Below, in pieces: positions 1 through 7,495 of a stretch of 17,393 nt of DNA. Source of the stretch: an uncultured Bacteroidota bacterium (GTDB lineage: Bacteria > Bacteroidota > Bacteroidia > Flavobacteriales > UA16); contig CACAUH010000028.1 of NCBI GenBank assembly GCA_902535565.1, positions 1 through 17,393 of the forward strand, written 5' to 3'. The position numbers and the translations under genes are program-made. Under the pieces are notes generated by a model that made no database searches, was not told where the DNA came from, and was given only the letters and a program-made list of their open reading frames with translations. Position 1 is the first letter of the stretch, and the number at the start of each line of letters is the position of its first letter.

Positions 1-360
1 GTCTTTGGCTTCGTTTTTCTTTGGAGCGGCCTTTTTCTTGGCTGTTCCACCGAGTTCGATGCCCTTGATTACCAGTTCGGTGAGAGACGGACGGAATCCG
101 TTCAGCTTCTGGTAACCTTTCCGGCGCTTCTTCTTAAAGACAAGCACCTTGTCACCTTTCAGGTGGCGTTCAACCGTTGCATTAACGGCTGCGCCTGGGA
201 CTGCTGGGGCGCCAACGGACACTTTGGACCCGTCGTCCACGAGAAGCACCTGGTCAAAGCTGACTTTGGCGCCTTCCTCGTGTTTGAGCCGGTTCACATA
301 GAGCCGTTGATCTTGCTGTACCTTGTATTGGTGCCCTGCAATTTCTACGATGGCGTACAT
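1..360 (-). CDS. rplU: 50S ribosomal protein L21 (3' end outside window)
   Basis: L21 is a large-subunit ribosomal protein that binds 23S rRNA. The visible 120 codons start at an ATG (358-360) with MYAIVEIAGHQYKV, the standard L21 opening. The basic KVLVFKKKRRKGYQKLNG segment follows at about residues 92-109, where L21 proteins carry their conserved KxKRRK..Y..xxGHR-type motif; here GHR is replaced by NGF. The core ends near residue 112 and a Lys/Ala-rich tail begins (GGTAKKKAAPKK). That tail continues past the window edge, so the stop codon is not seen. It is longer than the roughly 103-residue E. coli protein. The gene lies 114 bases downstream of hemCD on the same strand and has its own candidate promoter, so it is probably a separate unit. 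rpmA would be expected next, outside the window. Identification is secure. Confidence 0.97.
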   Translation of the reverse strand, partial: MYAIVEIAGHQYKVQQDQRLYVNRLKHEEGAKVSFDQVLLVDDGSKVSVGAPAVPGAAVNATVERHLKGDKVLVFKKKRRKGYQKLNGFRPSLTELVIKGIELGGTAKKKAAPKKNEAKD

Positions 361-387
361 GATGAAACCTCTGTTTTTTGAGGGGTG

Positions 388-395
388 CGAAGATA
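388..395 (-). promoter_or_regulatory. Candidate Bacteroidota-type promoter of rplU
   Basis: Read on the minus strand, TATCTTCG matches the Bacteroidota -7 consensus TAnnTTTG at five of six fixed bases. A GTTTTC box (415-420) stands 19 bases upstream, in the expected place for the -33 element. The start of transcription would fall near 381-384, leaving a leader of about 20-25 bases before the rplU ATG. It lies in the 114-base gap between hemCD and rplU. Only sequence similarity supports this. Confidence 0.4.
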
Positions 396-474
396 CGCCT
401 TTTCGCGCGAGGTTGAAAACTTAGGACGAATTGGTTGCCATTCAAGAGGTCAACGCCTTCGATTTCTGCGGAAG

Positions 475-1992
475 TCAGAAGCTTTGGTAGGCTTCCCAAA
501 TGCCGAAAGCGTCTGGATTCATGGCCACGGTGTGGTCCCAGCTTCGTGCGTTGAGTTCGGCGGATGTTGTGGGTCCAATTGCCACAATGTTAGGGGGTTG
601 TGGTCCGTTCCATAGGCGGACGTTTGTGGGTGAAGTGAAGCAAATCATGTCGCATGCCGGAGCCAACCCGGTGTTGGGTTCTGTTGCATAATGGACCCAA
701 GGATGCAGGCTGGCAGATGAACCTAGGGTTTCCCAACGCTTGAGGCTTTGTTGGCTGTGGGGAATGGCCACAGATTCCTCAGGGGAGCACGCGTTAATAA
801 AGGAACGCCAAGCATCTTTAGGGTCACCATTTCCACAGAATTCGAGCCGGCCACGGTCTTCAAGCTGAAGTGCTTCAGATGTTCCCGGTCCCGGTGTGGC
901 AATTTTGACATTGGTGTGCTCGTGCAGCCAACCTGAACAAGCACGCACTGCGCCTGGGCTTCCAAGCCATACCCAGTTCATGGTGGTTCTGGGAATTGCC
1001 GGGTTTTTGATGGGGGTAGGGATTGCAGCTGGCCATTCAATGAGGGTGTCCCCGTTACCTTTTGCGAGTCGATGCAGCGTGTCGTGTGGTTTGGGGATGC
1101 GTGTGATGAGCAGGCGCCTTGGTTCCATTTCATTGAGCTTTTGAAGTGCTTCGGTGGAACTGGGGGCAAGGATGCGTCGCGGTCCATTTTTGGTTTGGAG
1201 GAAACAACGCAGGGGTTGATTTGGGCCAGAGTGATGGGCGCCAAAGGGCAATTGGCAACCGCCTTCCAAGGCGCGGAGAATGGCCCGCTCGTTTTCTATT
1301 GTTTGCGCTGTTTCTGGTGATTGGAGTTGGGCAAGCCAGTGTTTTCGCGGGTCTGACGCCCTCATTTGGAGTGCAAGGGCCCCTTGAGCAGGTGCGGGAA
1401 CAAACTGTCTTGGGTCCAGTTTTTGCACGTGGAGGTTGCCGAGGTCGAGATTGAGCCTTTCAATTCCGGCGGCGGCAAGGACGATGGCATCGTACTGGCC
1501 TTCTTTCAGGCGCTGGATTCGGGTGGGGACGTTGCCCCTGAGGGCCTGTATGTCGAGATCGGGCCGGAGGAGAAGGAGCTGATCCCGGCGGCGCACAGAA
1601 GATGTCCCTACAGCACTGCCTTCTTTCAATGGCAACCAGGCTGCACTGCGGTGGGCTCTTGGGTGGACCAGCAAAACATCTTCGGCTGAGGCGCGGTCGG
1701 GAACCGCGGCGATACAAAGTCCCTCGGGTTGTTGTGTTTCGAGGTCCTTGTGGCTGTGTACTGCAAGGTCTATTTCGTTTGCTAGGAGCGCCAACTCGAT
1801 TTCTTTTGTGAAGAAGCCTTTGCCCTCGAGTTTTTCGAACGCCTGAACCTGTTCTCTGTCACCTTGAGTCGACAAAACATGGATTTCACAGGTTCCACCA
1901 TGCTTTTGAATGAGATCTTGCACATGGTGGGCTTGCCACATGGCGAGGTCGCTTCCTCGTGTGCCAATCCGGAAATGTGGGGTGTCGGACAT
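475..1992 (-). CDS. hemCD: Fused porphobilinogen deaminase / uroporphyrinogen-III synthase
   Basis: This single 505-residue frame joins two consecutive tetrapyrrole enzymes. Residues 1 to about 290 are HemC, which polymerises four porphobilinogens into hydroxymethylbilane. It shows RIGTRGSDLAMWQA at 8-21, HSHKD with the catalytic aspartate D83, GTSSVRRRDQL at 129-139, LRGNVPTRI at 151-159, and the dipyrromethane-cofactor cysteine C246 in GGCQLPFG. Residues from about 291 to 505 resemble HemD, which closes the ring with inversion of ring D. The evidence is a RRLLITR start at 292-298, CFTSPTNVRLW at 451-461 and VAIGPTTSAEL at 470-480; the middle is very divergent. HemC domain 3 is short, with only about 45 residues after C246. 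The ATG lies five bases after the hemA stop, so the two genes are surely co-transcribed. HemC is certain; HemD rests on the end motifs and position. Confidence 0.94.
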   Translation of the reverse strand: MSDTPHFRIGTRGSDLAMWQAHHVQDLIQKHGGTCEIHVLSTQGDREQVQAFEKLEGKGFFTKEIELALLANEIDLAVHSHKDLETQQPEGLCIAAVPDRASAEDVLLVHPRAHRSAAWLPLKEGSAVGTSSVRRRDQLLLLRPDLDIQALRGNVPTRIQRLKEGQYDAIVLAAAGIERLNLDLGNLHVQKLDPRQFVPAPAQGALALQMRASDPRKHWLAQLQSPETAQTIENERAILRALEGGCQLPFGAHHSGPNQPLRCFLQTKNGPRRILAPSSTEALQKLNEMEPRRLLITRIPKPHDTLHRLAKGNGDTLIEWPAAIPTPIKNPAIPRTTMNWVWLGSPGAVRACSGWLHEHTNVKIATPGPGTSEALQLEDRGRLEFCGNGDPKDAWRSFINACSPEESVAIPHSQQSLKRWETLGSSASLHPWVHYATEPNTGLAPACDMICFTSPTNVRLWNGPQPPNIVAIGPTTSAELNARSWDHTVAMNPDAFGIWEAYQSF

Positions 1993-1997
1993 GCGGT

Positions 1998-3242
1998 TCA
2001 GGCTCCGGGCTTGTCGAGTTGTTCCATTACGGCTTTCCGCGCCAATTTCATGGGAACGGAGAGGTATTTCTTTTCGAGGTAGGTCACGATTCTGTCCACC
2101 AGGTTCCGGGTGTCTCCATCCAACGCTTCTAATTCGTTCGCAAACACTTCTCCAAGGGCAGTGCTGCGAACTGCGGCGAGAAGCTCAGGCAATTCTTTCA
2201 GGGCGAGTTCAACTTCGCGCTGTTGCAAGCGTTTGGTCAACTCGATGACTGCGGAATCGATAATGCGCTGACAATCCCCCAAGGCGGCCCTGCGTCCTTC
2301 GGTGTTTTGATCGGCAATTGTCTTTAGCGCGGCGATGTCCACAACCTCGACATCGGTTCGGTTTCTGATGGAGGTGCCCACACCGGAGGGGACACTCAGG
2401 TCCAAGATGAAGGTGTTGCCCTCGGGCAGCAGTTCTTCTTGGGCATCGTCCATTACCAGCACATCACTTCCAGTGCACAAGAAAATTGCGGTGGGTTTTG
2501 ATTCAATGGCCGCATTCAATGTTTCTATCGGCCCCCATTCCCACCCCCTTGGTTCTGCCAGGGCGCGGGCTTTTTCCGCAGTGCGGTTCAGCACGCGCAC
2601 ATCAGTGTGCCCATGCTTATCAAGATACCGGGCGATATTGGCGTTGGTTTGGCCTGCGCCGACCATCAATATGGGGGCGTCCGGGGCAATGGCCTTGGTC
2701 AGAAAGGCTTTCCATCCGAGGGCATTGACAGAGACACTGTTTTTTGCAATGTCTGTCTGGGTGAAGACCTGTTTGGCAGTTTCTATGACGATGCGCTCAG
2801 TGATGCGGAGTTGGTCTCCGGCCAATCCCCATTCTCTTGACCGCTCCATTGCTGACCTCACTTGTGTCAGGATTTCTCGTTCTCCGATGACCATGGATTC
2901 CAGTCCTGCAGCGACACGCAAGAGATGTCGGACTGCTTCGTCTCCGTGAAGGACCATGGCGTTGGCCATGAAGGACTTAATGTCCTGAGCATCTGGCTCG
3001 AAGGTTTGGAAGAGTTGTTGGAGTCGCCCCATGCAGAAATACGCCTCGTCCACTATGATGAATTCTACGCGGTTGCAGGTGGTCAGGTATGCGATGCCAT
3101 GTATGCCGAGGTGGGCTTTTAGATGGGCTAAAAATGATTGTTGCCGGTCTTCGGGCACGTGCAGTTTGCCCAACTGCTCAATGGTTGCGTTCCTGTGGTT
3201 CAGGGAGACAATATGAAGATTTGCCGACTTCACGTTAAGCAC
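1998..3242 (-). CDS. hemA: Glutamyl-tRNA reductase
   Basis: HemA reduces glutamyl-tRNA(Glu) with NADPH to glutamate-1-semialdehyde, the committed step of C5-pathway tetrapyrrole synthesis. The 414-residue length is close to E. coli HemA (418). Visible motifs are SLNHRNATIEQ at 13-23, TTCNRVE with the nucleophilic cysteine C56, LLRVAAGLESMVIGE at 107-121 with the conserved E-I-L-x-Q-V-R after it, the NADPH-binding VGAGQTNANIARYL at 194-207, and a C-terminal dimerisation helix region from about 310. The start is a GTG: 3242 as given here, or a second in-frame GTG at 3233. No Shine-Dalgarno is evident, and an in-frame stop lies at 3252-3254. It heads a hemA-hemCD operon and has a Crp/Fnr-like palindrome upstream. 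Function is secure; the exact start is not. Confidence 0.97.
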   Translation of the reverse strand: MLNVKSANLHIVSLNHRNATIEQLGKLHVPEDRQQSFLAHLKAHLGIHGIAYLTTCNRVEFIIVDEAYFCMGRLQQLFQTFEPDAQDIKSFMANAMVLHGDEAVRHLLRVAAGLESMVIGEREILTQVRSAMERSREWGLAGDQLRITERIVIETAKQVFTQTDIAKNSVSVNALGWKAFLTKAIAPDAPILMVGAGQTNANIARYLDKHGHTDVRVLNRTAEKARALAEPRGWEWGPIETLNAAIESKPTAIFLCTGSDVLVMDDAQEELLPEGNTFILDLSVPSGVGTSIRNRTDVEVVDIAALKTIADQNTEGRRAALGDCQRIIDSAVIELTKRLQQREVELALKELPELLAAVRSTALGEVFANELEALDGDTRNLVDRIVTYLEKKYLSVPMKLARKAVMEQLDKPGA

Positions 3243-3249
3243 AAAGGTC
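3242..3249 (-). promoter_or_regulatory. Possible -7 element of hemA
   Basis: On the minus strand GACCTTTG differs from TAnnTTTG only in its first base. It ends at the first hemA GTG. If used, transcription would begin around 3235-3238, favouring the second GTG (3233) and an almost leaderless mRNA. No -33 box is visible, which would fit a promoter that needs the Crp/Fnr-type activator bound at 3292-3307, about 62 bases upstream. This is a weak inference. Confidence 0.22.
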
Positions 3250-3291
3250 GGTCACGCGTTTGTTCTGCGGGGGATTCTGGTCTTTGGGTTG

Positions 3292-3307
3292 TGTGACAAA
3301 TGTCACA
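3292..3307. promoter_or_regulatory. Crp/Fnr-family operator-like palindrome upstream of hemA
   Basis: The sequence TGTGACAAATGTCACA is a perfect inverted repeat (TGTGAC/GTCACA with a 4-base spacer). It matches the Crp consensus TGTGA-N6-TCACA at all ten fixed positions. It lies between the nrdA terminator (3324-3350) and hemA, centred about 57 bases upstream of the GTG at 3242. That suggests control of hemA-hemCD by a Crp/Fnr/HcpR-type regulator. Such regulators are known to tie hemA to oxygen or nitrogen-oxide status in some bacteria, for example Anr in Pseudomonas. No regulator gene is present in the window, so regulator and effector are unknown. Confidence 0.6.
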
Positions 3308-3323
3308 AGAAGAACAAAATGAA

Positions 3324-3350
3324 GAAGGCGAGCCACAGGGGCTCGCCTTC
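3324..3350 (-). terminator. Intrinsic terminator of nrdA
   Basis: A perfect 11-bp stem (GAAGGCGAGCC / GGCTCGCCTTC) closes a 5-base loop, beginning 25 bases beyond the nrdA stop codon. On the minus strand it is followed by TTCATTTTG, an imperfect T-run. The GC-rich stem and its position between nrdA and hemA make it a convincing terminator that separates the RNR and heme units. Confidence 0.75.
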
Positions 3351-3375
3351 TTTGCGTTGTTGTCTCTGCTGTGAA

Positions 3376-5760
3376 TCAACCGCTGCACATTTCGCAGTCG
3401 GGTCCGTTTTCTATAGAGCAGGCGGCCACTTGCTCTTCGTGAGACATCTCAGTGACATCCTTAACGGGCTTGGCTTCTTCAGCGGGTTGCTCTTTGTACT
3501 TCTTGTCCACGGTGAACTTGATGGCGTCCGTTGCGGCTTTTGTACGGAGGTAGTACATGCCAGTTTTAAGGCCTGCACGCCATGCATGGAAGTGCATGGA
3601 AGTCAGTTTAGGTGCGTTGGCATTCTCCATGAATACGTTTAGCGACTGCGATTGGCAGATGTACGCTCCTCGATCCGCAGCCATGTCCAAGATGGCCCGC
3701 TGGGAGATCTCCCATGCGGTGCGGTACAAGACCTTCAGGTTCTCCGGAATATTGGGGATGTTCTGGATAGACCCGTTGGCTGCAATCAGCTGGTTCTTCA
3801 TGTCCGCATCCCATAGGCCGAGCTTGGTCAAGTCGCGAAGCAGGTGGTTGTTGACCACGATGAACTCCCCGCTGAGCGTGCGGCGTGTGTAGATGTTAGA
3901 CGTATAAGGCTCAAAGCACTCATTGTTGCCCAAGATTTGGGCCGTGGATGCTGTTGGCATTGGGGCGACCAAAAGGCTGTTTCGCATGCCTTTCTCCTTG
4001 ATCTCCTCTTTGAGGACGTCCCACTCCCATCGGTCACTTGGGGTGACGCCCCACATGTCGAATTGGAGTTGTCCCTTGGAGGCTGGGGAGCCTTGGAAGC
4101 TTTCATAAGGCCCTTCTTCAATGGCCATGTCCTTTGATGCGCAACAGGCCGCATAGTAGATGGTCTCGAAGACGTCCTTGTTGAGTTGCTGAGCCTCTTC
4201 TGAATCGAAGGGGTAGCGCATCATGATGAACGCGTCGGCCAGGCCTTGTACGCCCAGTCCAACGGGACGGTGGCGCATGTTGGAGTTGCGCGCTTCTGGA
4301 ATTGGGTAGTAATTCCTGTCGATGACCCGGTTGAGGTTTTTGGTGACCTGATAGGTCACTTCGAACAACTTGTCATGGTCAAATGTGCCTTCTGAGGTGA
4401 CAAACTTGGGCAGTGCGATGGAGGCCAAATTGCAGACTGCAACCTCGTCTTTCGCTGTGTATTCGATGATTTCTGTGCAGAGGTTTGAGCTGCGGATGGT
4501 GCCCAAATTTTGCTGGTTGGACTTGCTGTTTGCCGCGTCCTTATACAGCATGTATGGAACACCGGTTTCTATCTGGTTCTCTACAATTTTGAACCAGAGT
4601 TCCTGTGCTTTGATGGTCTTCCGTCCTTTGCCTTCAGCCTCGTACTTCTCGTAGAGCGCCTCAAATTCCGGTCCCCAGCTGTCGGGGAGCCCTGGGCATT
4701 CATTGGGACACATCAAGGTCCAGTCTCCATCCTCCTCAACGCGCTTCATGAAGAGGTCGGGAACCCAAAGCGCGTAAAACAGGTCGCGCGCGCGCTGCTC
4801 TTCTTTTCCGTGGTTCTTTTTGAGATCGAGGAAGTCGAAGATGTCAGCGTGCCAAGGCTCGATGTAGACAGCGAAAGAGCCTTTCCGCTTTCCTCCGCCT
4901 TGGTCCACATAGCGTGCCGTGTCATTGAAAACACGAAGCATGGGGACGATTCCGTTGGACGTTCCGTTGGTTCCGCGGATGTATGAGCCCGTTGCCCTGA
5001 TGTCGTGAATGGCCAGACCAATGCCTCCTGCGTTCTGAGAGATTTTAGCGCACTGTTTCAGCGTGTCATAGATGCCGCTGATGCTGTCTTCCTGTGTCGT
5101 GAGGAGGAAGCAACTGGACATTTGTGGCTTTGGGGTGCCTGCATTGAAAAGCGTGGGGGTGGCGTGTGTAAACCAACCCTCGGACATCATGTTGTAGGTC
5201 TTGATTGCATTCTCGATGTCATCCTTGTGGATGCCAATAGAAACCCGCATAAGCATGTGTTGAGGACGCTCGTATACCTCACCGTCCAACTTGAGAAGGT
5301 AGGAGCGCTCAAGTGTCTTGAATCCGAAGTAGTCGTAGCTGAAGTCGCGGTCGTAAATAATCGCGGAGTCCAACTCCTCGGAATGGGCCTCGATGATTTC
5401 CATTACATCATCTGCGACGAGGCTGGCGTCTTCTTTGGTTACCGGATCCTTGTATGTGTGCAGGTCGTGCATCACTTCCGTGAACGACTTTTTGGTCGTT
5501 TTGTGGAGGTTGGAGACGGCGATTCGTGAGGCGAGCTGCGCGTAGTCCGGATGGTTTACCGCGTTGGTTGCGGCGACTTCTGCGGCGAGGTTGTCCAGTT
5601 CTGACGTGGTGACACCGTCATAGACGCCTTCAATGACCCGCATGGCGACAGAAACGGGGTCAACATTTTGATGCAGGCCATAGCAAAGCTTCTTCACCCT
5701 GGCGGTGATCTTATCGAATTGGACTTGTTCCCGGCGTCCATCCCGCTTGACAACATACAT
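3376..5760 (-). CDS. nrdA: Class Ia ribonucleoside-diphosphate reductase, alpha (large) subunit
   Basis: NrdA reduces ribonucleoside diphosphates to deoxy forms, using a thiyl radical relayed from NrdB. With the ATG at 5758-5760 the protein is 794 residues. It begins [17 protein letters not shown], an N-terminal ATP-cone (allosteric activity domain, about 1-90). Numbered this way, active-site residues fall within one of human RRM1: C217 (SSCFLL), C428 and E430 (NLCTEI), C443 (AVCNLAS), the tyrosine pair Y736-Y737 (GMYYLRT), and the redox tail C789-x-x-C792 (CEMC). This agreement is why I chose this start. The frame stays open upstream to a GTG at 6027 inside nrdB, and an ATG at 5808 would add 16 residues. 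The protein resembles the eukaryote-like NrdA subclass rather than E. coli NrdA. It lies downstream of nrdB across a 223-base gap, and a hairpin terminator follows it. Confidence 0.97.
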   Translation of the reverse strand: MYVVKRDGRREQVQFDKITARVKKLCYGLHQNVDPVSVAMRVIEGVYDGVTTSELDNLAAEVAATNAVNHPDYAQLASRIAVSNLHKTTKKSFTEVMHDLHTYKDPVTKEDASLVADDVMEIIEAHSEELDSAIIYDRDFSYDYFGFKTLERSYLLKLDGEVYERPQHMLMRVSIGIHKDDIENAIKTYNMMSEGWFTHATPTLFNAGTPKPQMSSCFLLTTQEDSISGIYDTLKQCAKISQNAGGIGLAIHDIRATGSYIRGTNGTSNGIVPMLRVFNDTARYVDQGGGKRKGSFAVYIEPWHADIFDFLDLKKNHGKEEQRARDLFYALWVPDLFMKRVEEDGDWTLMCPNECPGLPDSWGPEFEALYEKYEAEGKGRKTIKAQELWFKIVENQIETGVPYMLYKDAANSKSNQQNLGTIRSSNLCTEIIEYTAKDEVAVCNLASIALPKFVTSEGTFDHDKLFEVTYQVTKNLNRVIDRNYYPIPEARNSNMRHRPVGLGVQGLADAFIMMRYPFDSEEAQQLNKDVFETIYYAACCASKDMAIEEGPYESFQGSPASKGQLQFDMWGVTPSDRWEWDVLKEEIKEKGMRNSLLVAPMPTASTAQILGNNECFEPYTSNIYTRRTLSGEFIVVNNHLLRDLTKLGLWDADMKNQLIAANGSIQNIPNIPENLKVLYRTAWEISQRAILDMAADRGAYICQSQSLNVFMENANAPKLTSMHFHAWRAGLKTGMYYLRTKAATDAIKFTVDKKYKEQPAEEAKPVKDVTEMSHEEQVAACSIENGPDCEMCSG

Positions 5761-5858
5761 GTGTGTTTCGGCTGGGTTTTGCCCCCATTTCTGGAGGCGG
5801 AGGTTCATAAGACCGGAGCTTGAGAGGCCCCGGGGATTGGGTGTTGCGTTAAGGTTGA

Positions 5859-5922
5859 TTCGGAGTCCGAAGTAAAACCCATCGCGATGGGCTTGTCCTC
5901 GGTCGGCGCTCTCAAGTTGAGA
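5859..5922. repeat. Cluster of three compact palindromes in the nrdB-nrdA gap
   Basis: Three near-perfect inverted repeats lie within 64 bases: TTCGGAGTCCGAA (5859-5871, six-base arms, one-base centre), CCCATCGCGATGGG (5878-5891, fully self-complementary) and TCTCAAGTTGAGA (5910-5922, six-base arms). In the direction of transcription the middle one is followed by TTTTAC. It can fold as an 8-bp stem with a CGCG loop, so it could act as a weak terminator or attenuator between nrdB and nrdA. The other two have no room for a normal hairpin loop and look more like protein-binding sites. Function is not known. Confidence 0.4.
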
Positions 5923-5983
5923 ATTCTTCGCGCCGGATTTCCGATTGGGGTCGGGGCAGTTTTGAACTTTTTCCCCGTGGATA

Positions 5984-7072
5984 TCAGAAGTCGGCGTCCA
6001 GTGTGAAGCCGTGGTTGTCGCTCTCACCGCTAGAACCGCTGACTCCAGCCTTCTGATACTCGGCCACTCGCTTTTCGAAAAAGTTTGTTTTGCCCTGAAG
6101 CGAAATCATTTCCATGAAGTCGAATGGGTTGGCCGTGTTGTAGATTTTTTCGTTTCCGAGTTCGACGAGCAAGCGGTCGGCTACGAATTCGATGTACTGA
6201 CTCATCAATTCAGAGTTCATGCCAATGAGGCGGACGGGCAAGGCGTCGCAGATGAATTCCTTTTCGATGTCGACTGCATCCCGGATGATTTTTTCGACCG
6301 TTGCCTTCGGCATTTTGTTGACGAGGTGACGGGTGTAGAGCAGACAAGCGAAGTCGCAGTGCATGCCCTCATCTCGAGAGATCAATTCGTTTGAGAAGCT
6401 CAGTCCAGGCATGAGGCCGCGTTTCTTGAGCCAGAAGATGGAGCAGAAGCTTCCGCTGAAGAAGATGCCCTCAACGGCTGCAAATGCGACGATGCGTTCG
6501 GCGAAGCTGCCGTTCTCAATCCATTCGAGTGCCCAGTCCGCTTTTTTCTTCACGCAATCGAGAGTCTCGATGGCGTTGAACAGGTGGTTCTTCTCCTCTT
6601 TGTCCTTGATGTAGGTGTCAATCAAAAGAGAGTAGGTCTCCGAATGGATGTTCTCCATCATAATCTGAAAACCGTAGAAGAATTTCGCCTCTGTGTACTG
6701 CACTTCAGCGACGAAATTTTCTGCGAGGTTTTCGTTGACAATGCCATCGGAAGCAGCGAAGAAGGCTAGGATGTGCTTGATGAAGTAGCGCTCGTCGTCA
6801 TTCAGCTTCTCGCTCCAGTCCACCAGGTCGGCGGCGAGGTCAATTTCTTCCGCTGTCCAGAAGCTGGCCTCCGACTTTTTGTAGAACGCCCAGATGTCGT
6901 CGTGTTGGATCGGGAAAAGGACGAAGCGGTTCGGGTTGTCCTCGAGGATGGGTTCGCTTACCGTTGTGTTTTCGGGCAGCACGGCGTCAATCGACATCTG
7001 ACCTTGGTTGGGGTCAGTCGTGGTGGTGTTTGCGATGGGGTCCTGGGAGGTTCCGTTCTGCTCGTCAATCAT
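5984..7072 (-). CDS. nrdB: Class Ia ribonucleoside-diphosphate reductase, beta (small) subunit
   Basis: NrdB houses the di-iron centre and the tyrosyl radical that NrdA needs. The protein is 362 residues. The metal ligands can be placed by comparison with mouse R2: D109 ([10 protein letters not shown]), E140 and H143 (MENIHSE), E201 (AVEGIFF), E235 and H238 (RDEGMHC). The radical tyrosine is Y147 (SETYSLL), so this is a tyrosyl-radical class Ia/eukaryote-like R2. It ends in GFTLDADF, essentially the eukaryotic R2 tail that docks on R1. The first 45 residues are a Thr/Asn/Asp-rich, presumably disordered extension before [14 protein letters not shown]. The start is ATG (7070-7072) without a Shine-Dalgarno. 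nrdB is transcribed first, ahead of nrdA, the reverse of the E. coli nrdAB order, and diverges from secA. Confidence 0.98.
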   Translation of the reverse strand: MIDEQNGTSQDPIANTTTTDPNQGQMSIDAVLPENTTVSEPILEDNPNRFVLFPIQHDDIWAFYKKSEASFWTAEEIDLAADLVDWSEKLNDDERYFIKHILAFFAASDGIVNENLAENFVAEVQYTEAKFFYGFQIMMENIHSETYSLLIDTYIKDKEEKNHLFNAIETLDCVKKKADWALEWIENGSFAERIVAFAAVEGIFFSGSFCSIFWLKKRGLMPGLSFSNELISRDEGMHCDFACLLYTRHLVNKMPKATVEKIIRDAVDIEKEFICDALPVRLIGMNSELMSQYIEFVADRLLVELGNEKIYNTANPFDFMEMISLQGKTNFFEKRVAEYQKAGVSGSSGESDNHGFTLDADF

Positions 7073-7086
7073 GGTGGAGGATGTAT

Positions 7087-7094
7087 ATAATCTA
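7087..7094 (-). promoter_or_regulatory. Candidate nrdB promoter (-7 element)
   Basis: On the minus strand TAGATTAT sits 18 bases downstream of a TTTTTC box (7113-7118), the same arrangement as in front of rplU. It matches TAnnTTTG only partly. Transcription would start close to 7080, giving a very short leader before the nrdB ATG at 7072. The surrounding AT-rich stretch (7084-7094) stands out from the GC-rich background. Confidence 0.3.
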
Positions 7095-7294
7095 AACTGC
7101 TAACGCTGGCTTGAAAAATCAGTTTCAAAGGGCGGATGTCAAATGTCTAATGAGGCTTTCGGTCTGACAATCTCAAAGGATGAACAGGGCTGTTCTTTTG
7201 TCAACACGACCATGGATATCGATCTTAAAACGCTCGGGATCAAACCCTTGAATTGTTGATTGGTGCTTGGGCATAGCGCTGAGCGGAATGAAAA

Positions 7295-7310
7295 TCCCCC
7301 AATCGGGGGA
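7295..7310 (-). terminator. Orphan GC-rich hairpin with minus-strand T-run
   Basis: TCCCCC and GGGGGA form a 6-bp stem around a 4-base loop. Read on the minus strand the stem is followed by TTTTCATTC, the look of an intrinsic terminator; on the plus strand no T-run follows. No minus-strand gene ends here, and if secA is transcribed from about 7440 the hairpin is not in the secA leader either. It may end a short minus-strand transcript or be a chance structure. Confidence 0.3.
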
Positions 7311-7425
7311 GGTGCTTTGGGAGGGGATGATAAATGATGGTGGAGAATGCACTTGCGGGTGGGTTGGGGTTTGAATTGCGGATTGAATGCAGACTTTTGG
7401 CTCGGAATGGCGGTGGGTTCGCCCT

Positions 7426-7433
7426 TAATTTTG
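7426..7433 (+). promoter_or_regulatory. Candidate secA promoter (-7 element)
   Basis: TAATTTTG fits the Bacteroidota TAnnTTTG consensus exactly. The nearest upstream TTTTG (7395-7399) is 26 bases away, somewhat far for a -33 box. A start near 7438-7440 would give a leader of about 56 bases to the ATG at 7496, consistent with the secA start chosen here and not with any start upstream of it. Confidence 0.4.
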
Positions 7434-7495
7434 TGTCACTCCTCCGGGGCATGGATGATTTCGTCCATGCTTTTGAAAAGGAACACCCTGCACCC

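Larger units (their letters stand above)
7073..7495. other. Divergent intergenic control region, nrdB / secA
   Basis: These 423 bases hold no gene I can support. They contain candidate promoters for nrdB (minus, 7087-7094) and secA (plus, 7426-7433) and a GC-rich hairpin at 7295-7310. The frame of secA is open upstream to 7334, but those codons (MMVENALAGGLG...) do not resemble SecA and overlap the candidate secA promoter, so I treat them as non-coding. Two tiny frames (from 7181 and 7213) have nothing to recommend them. No tRNA-like fold or recognisable riboswitch core was seen. Confidence 0.6.

Noticed and set aside
361..474. Terminator or L21 leader structure between hemCD and rplU
   Set aside because: Only a 4-bp CCTC/GAGG stem around an A-rich loop is visible, too weak for either call.
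2335..2949. 204-codon plus-strand frame inside hemA
   Set aside because: Antisense shadow of hemA, with Ser/Arg/Met-rich composition and no motifs.
7081..7100. Possible NrdR box before nrdB in the AT-rich stretch
   Set aside because: No convincing ACA-CxATATxG-TGT palindrome and no second box could be found; the sequence fits a promoter element better.
7181..7260. Two small frames of 23 and 15 codons in the nrdB/secA gap
   Set aside because: No ribosome binding site, no homology I recognise and no conservation data; too short to call.
7248..7390. Imperfect direct repeat TTGAATTG..GATTG (7248-7266 and 7371-7390)
   Set aside because: Short, imperfect and only two copies; probably chance.
7334..7495. 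54-codon N-terminal extension of SecA from an ATG at 7334
   Set aside because: The extension has no SecA-like residues, overlaps the candidate secA promoter, and the canonical SecA start (MIGAFNKIVKRL) is at 7496.
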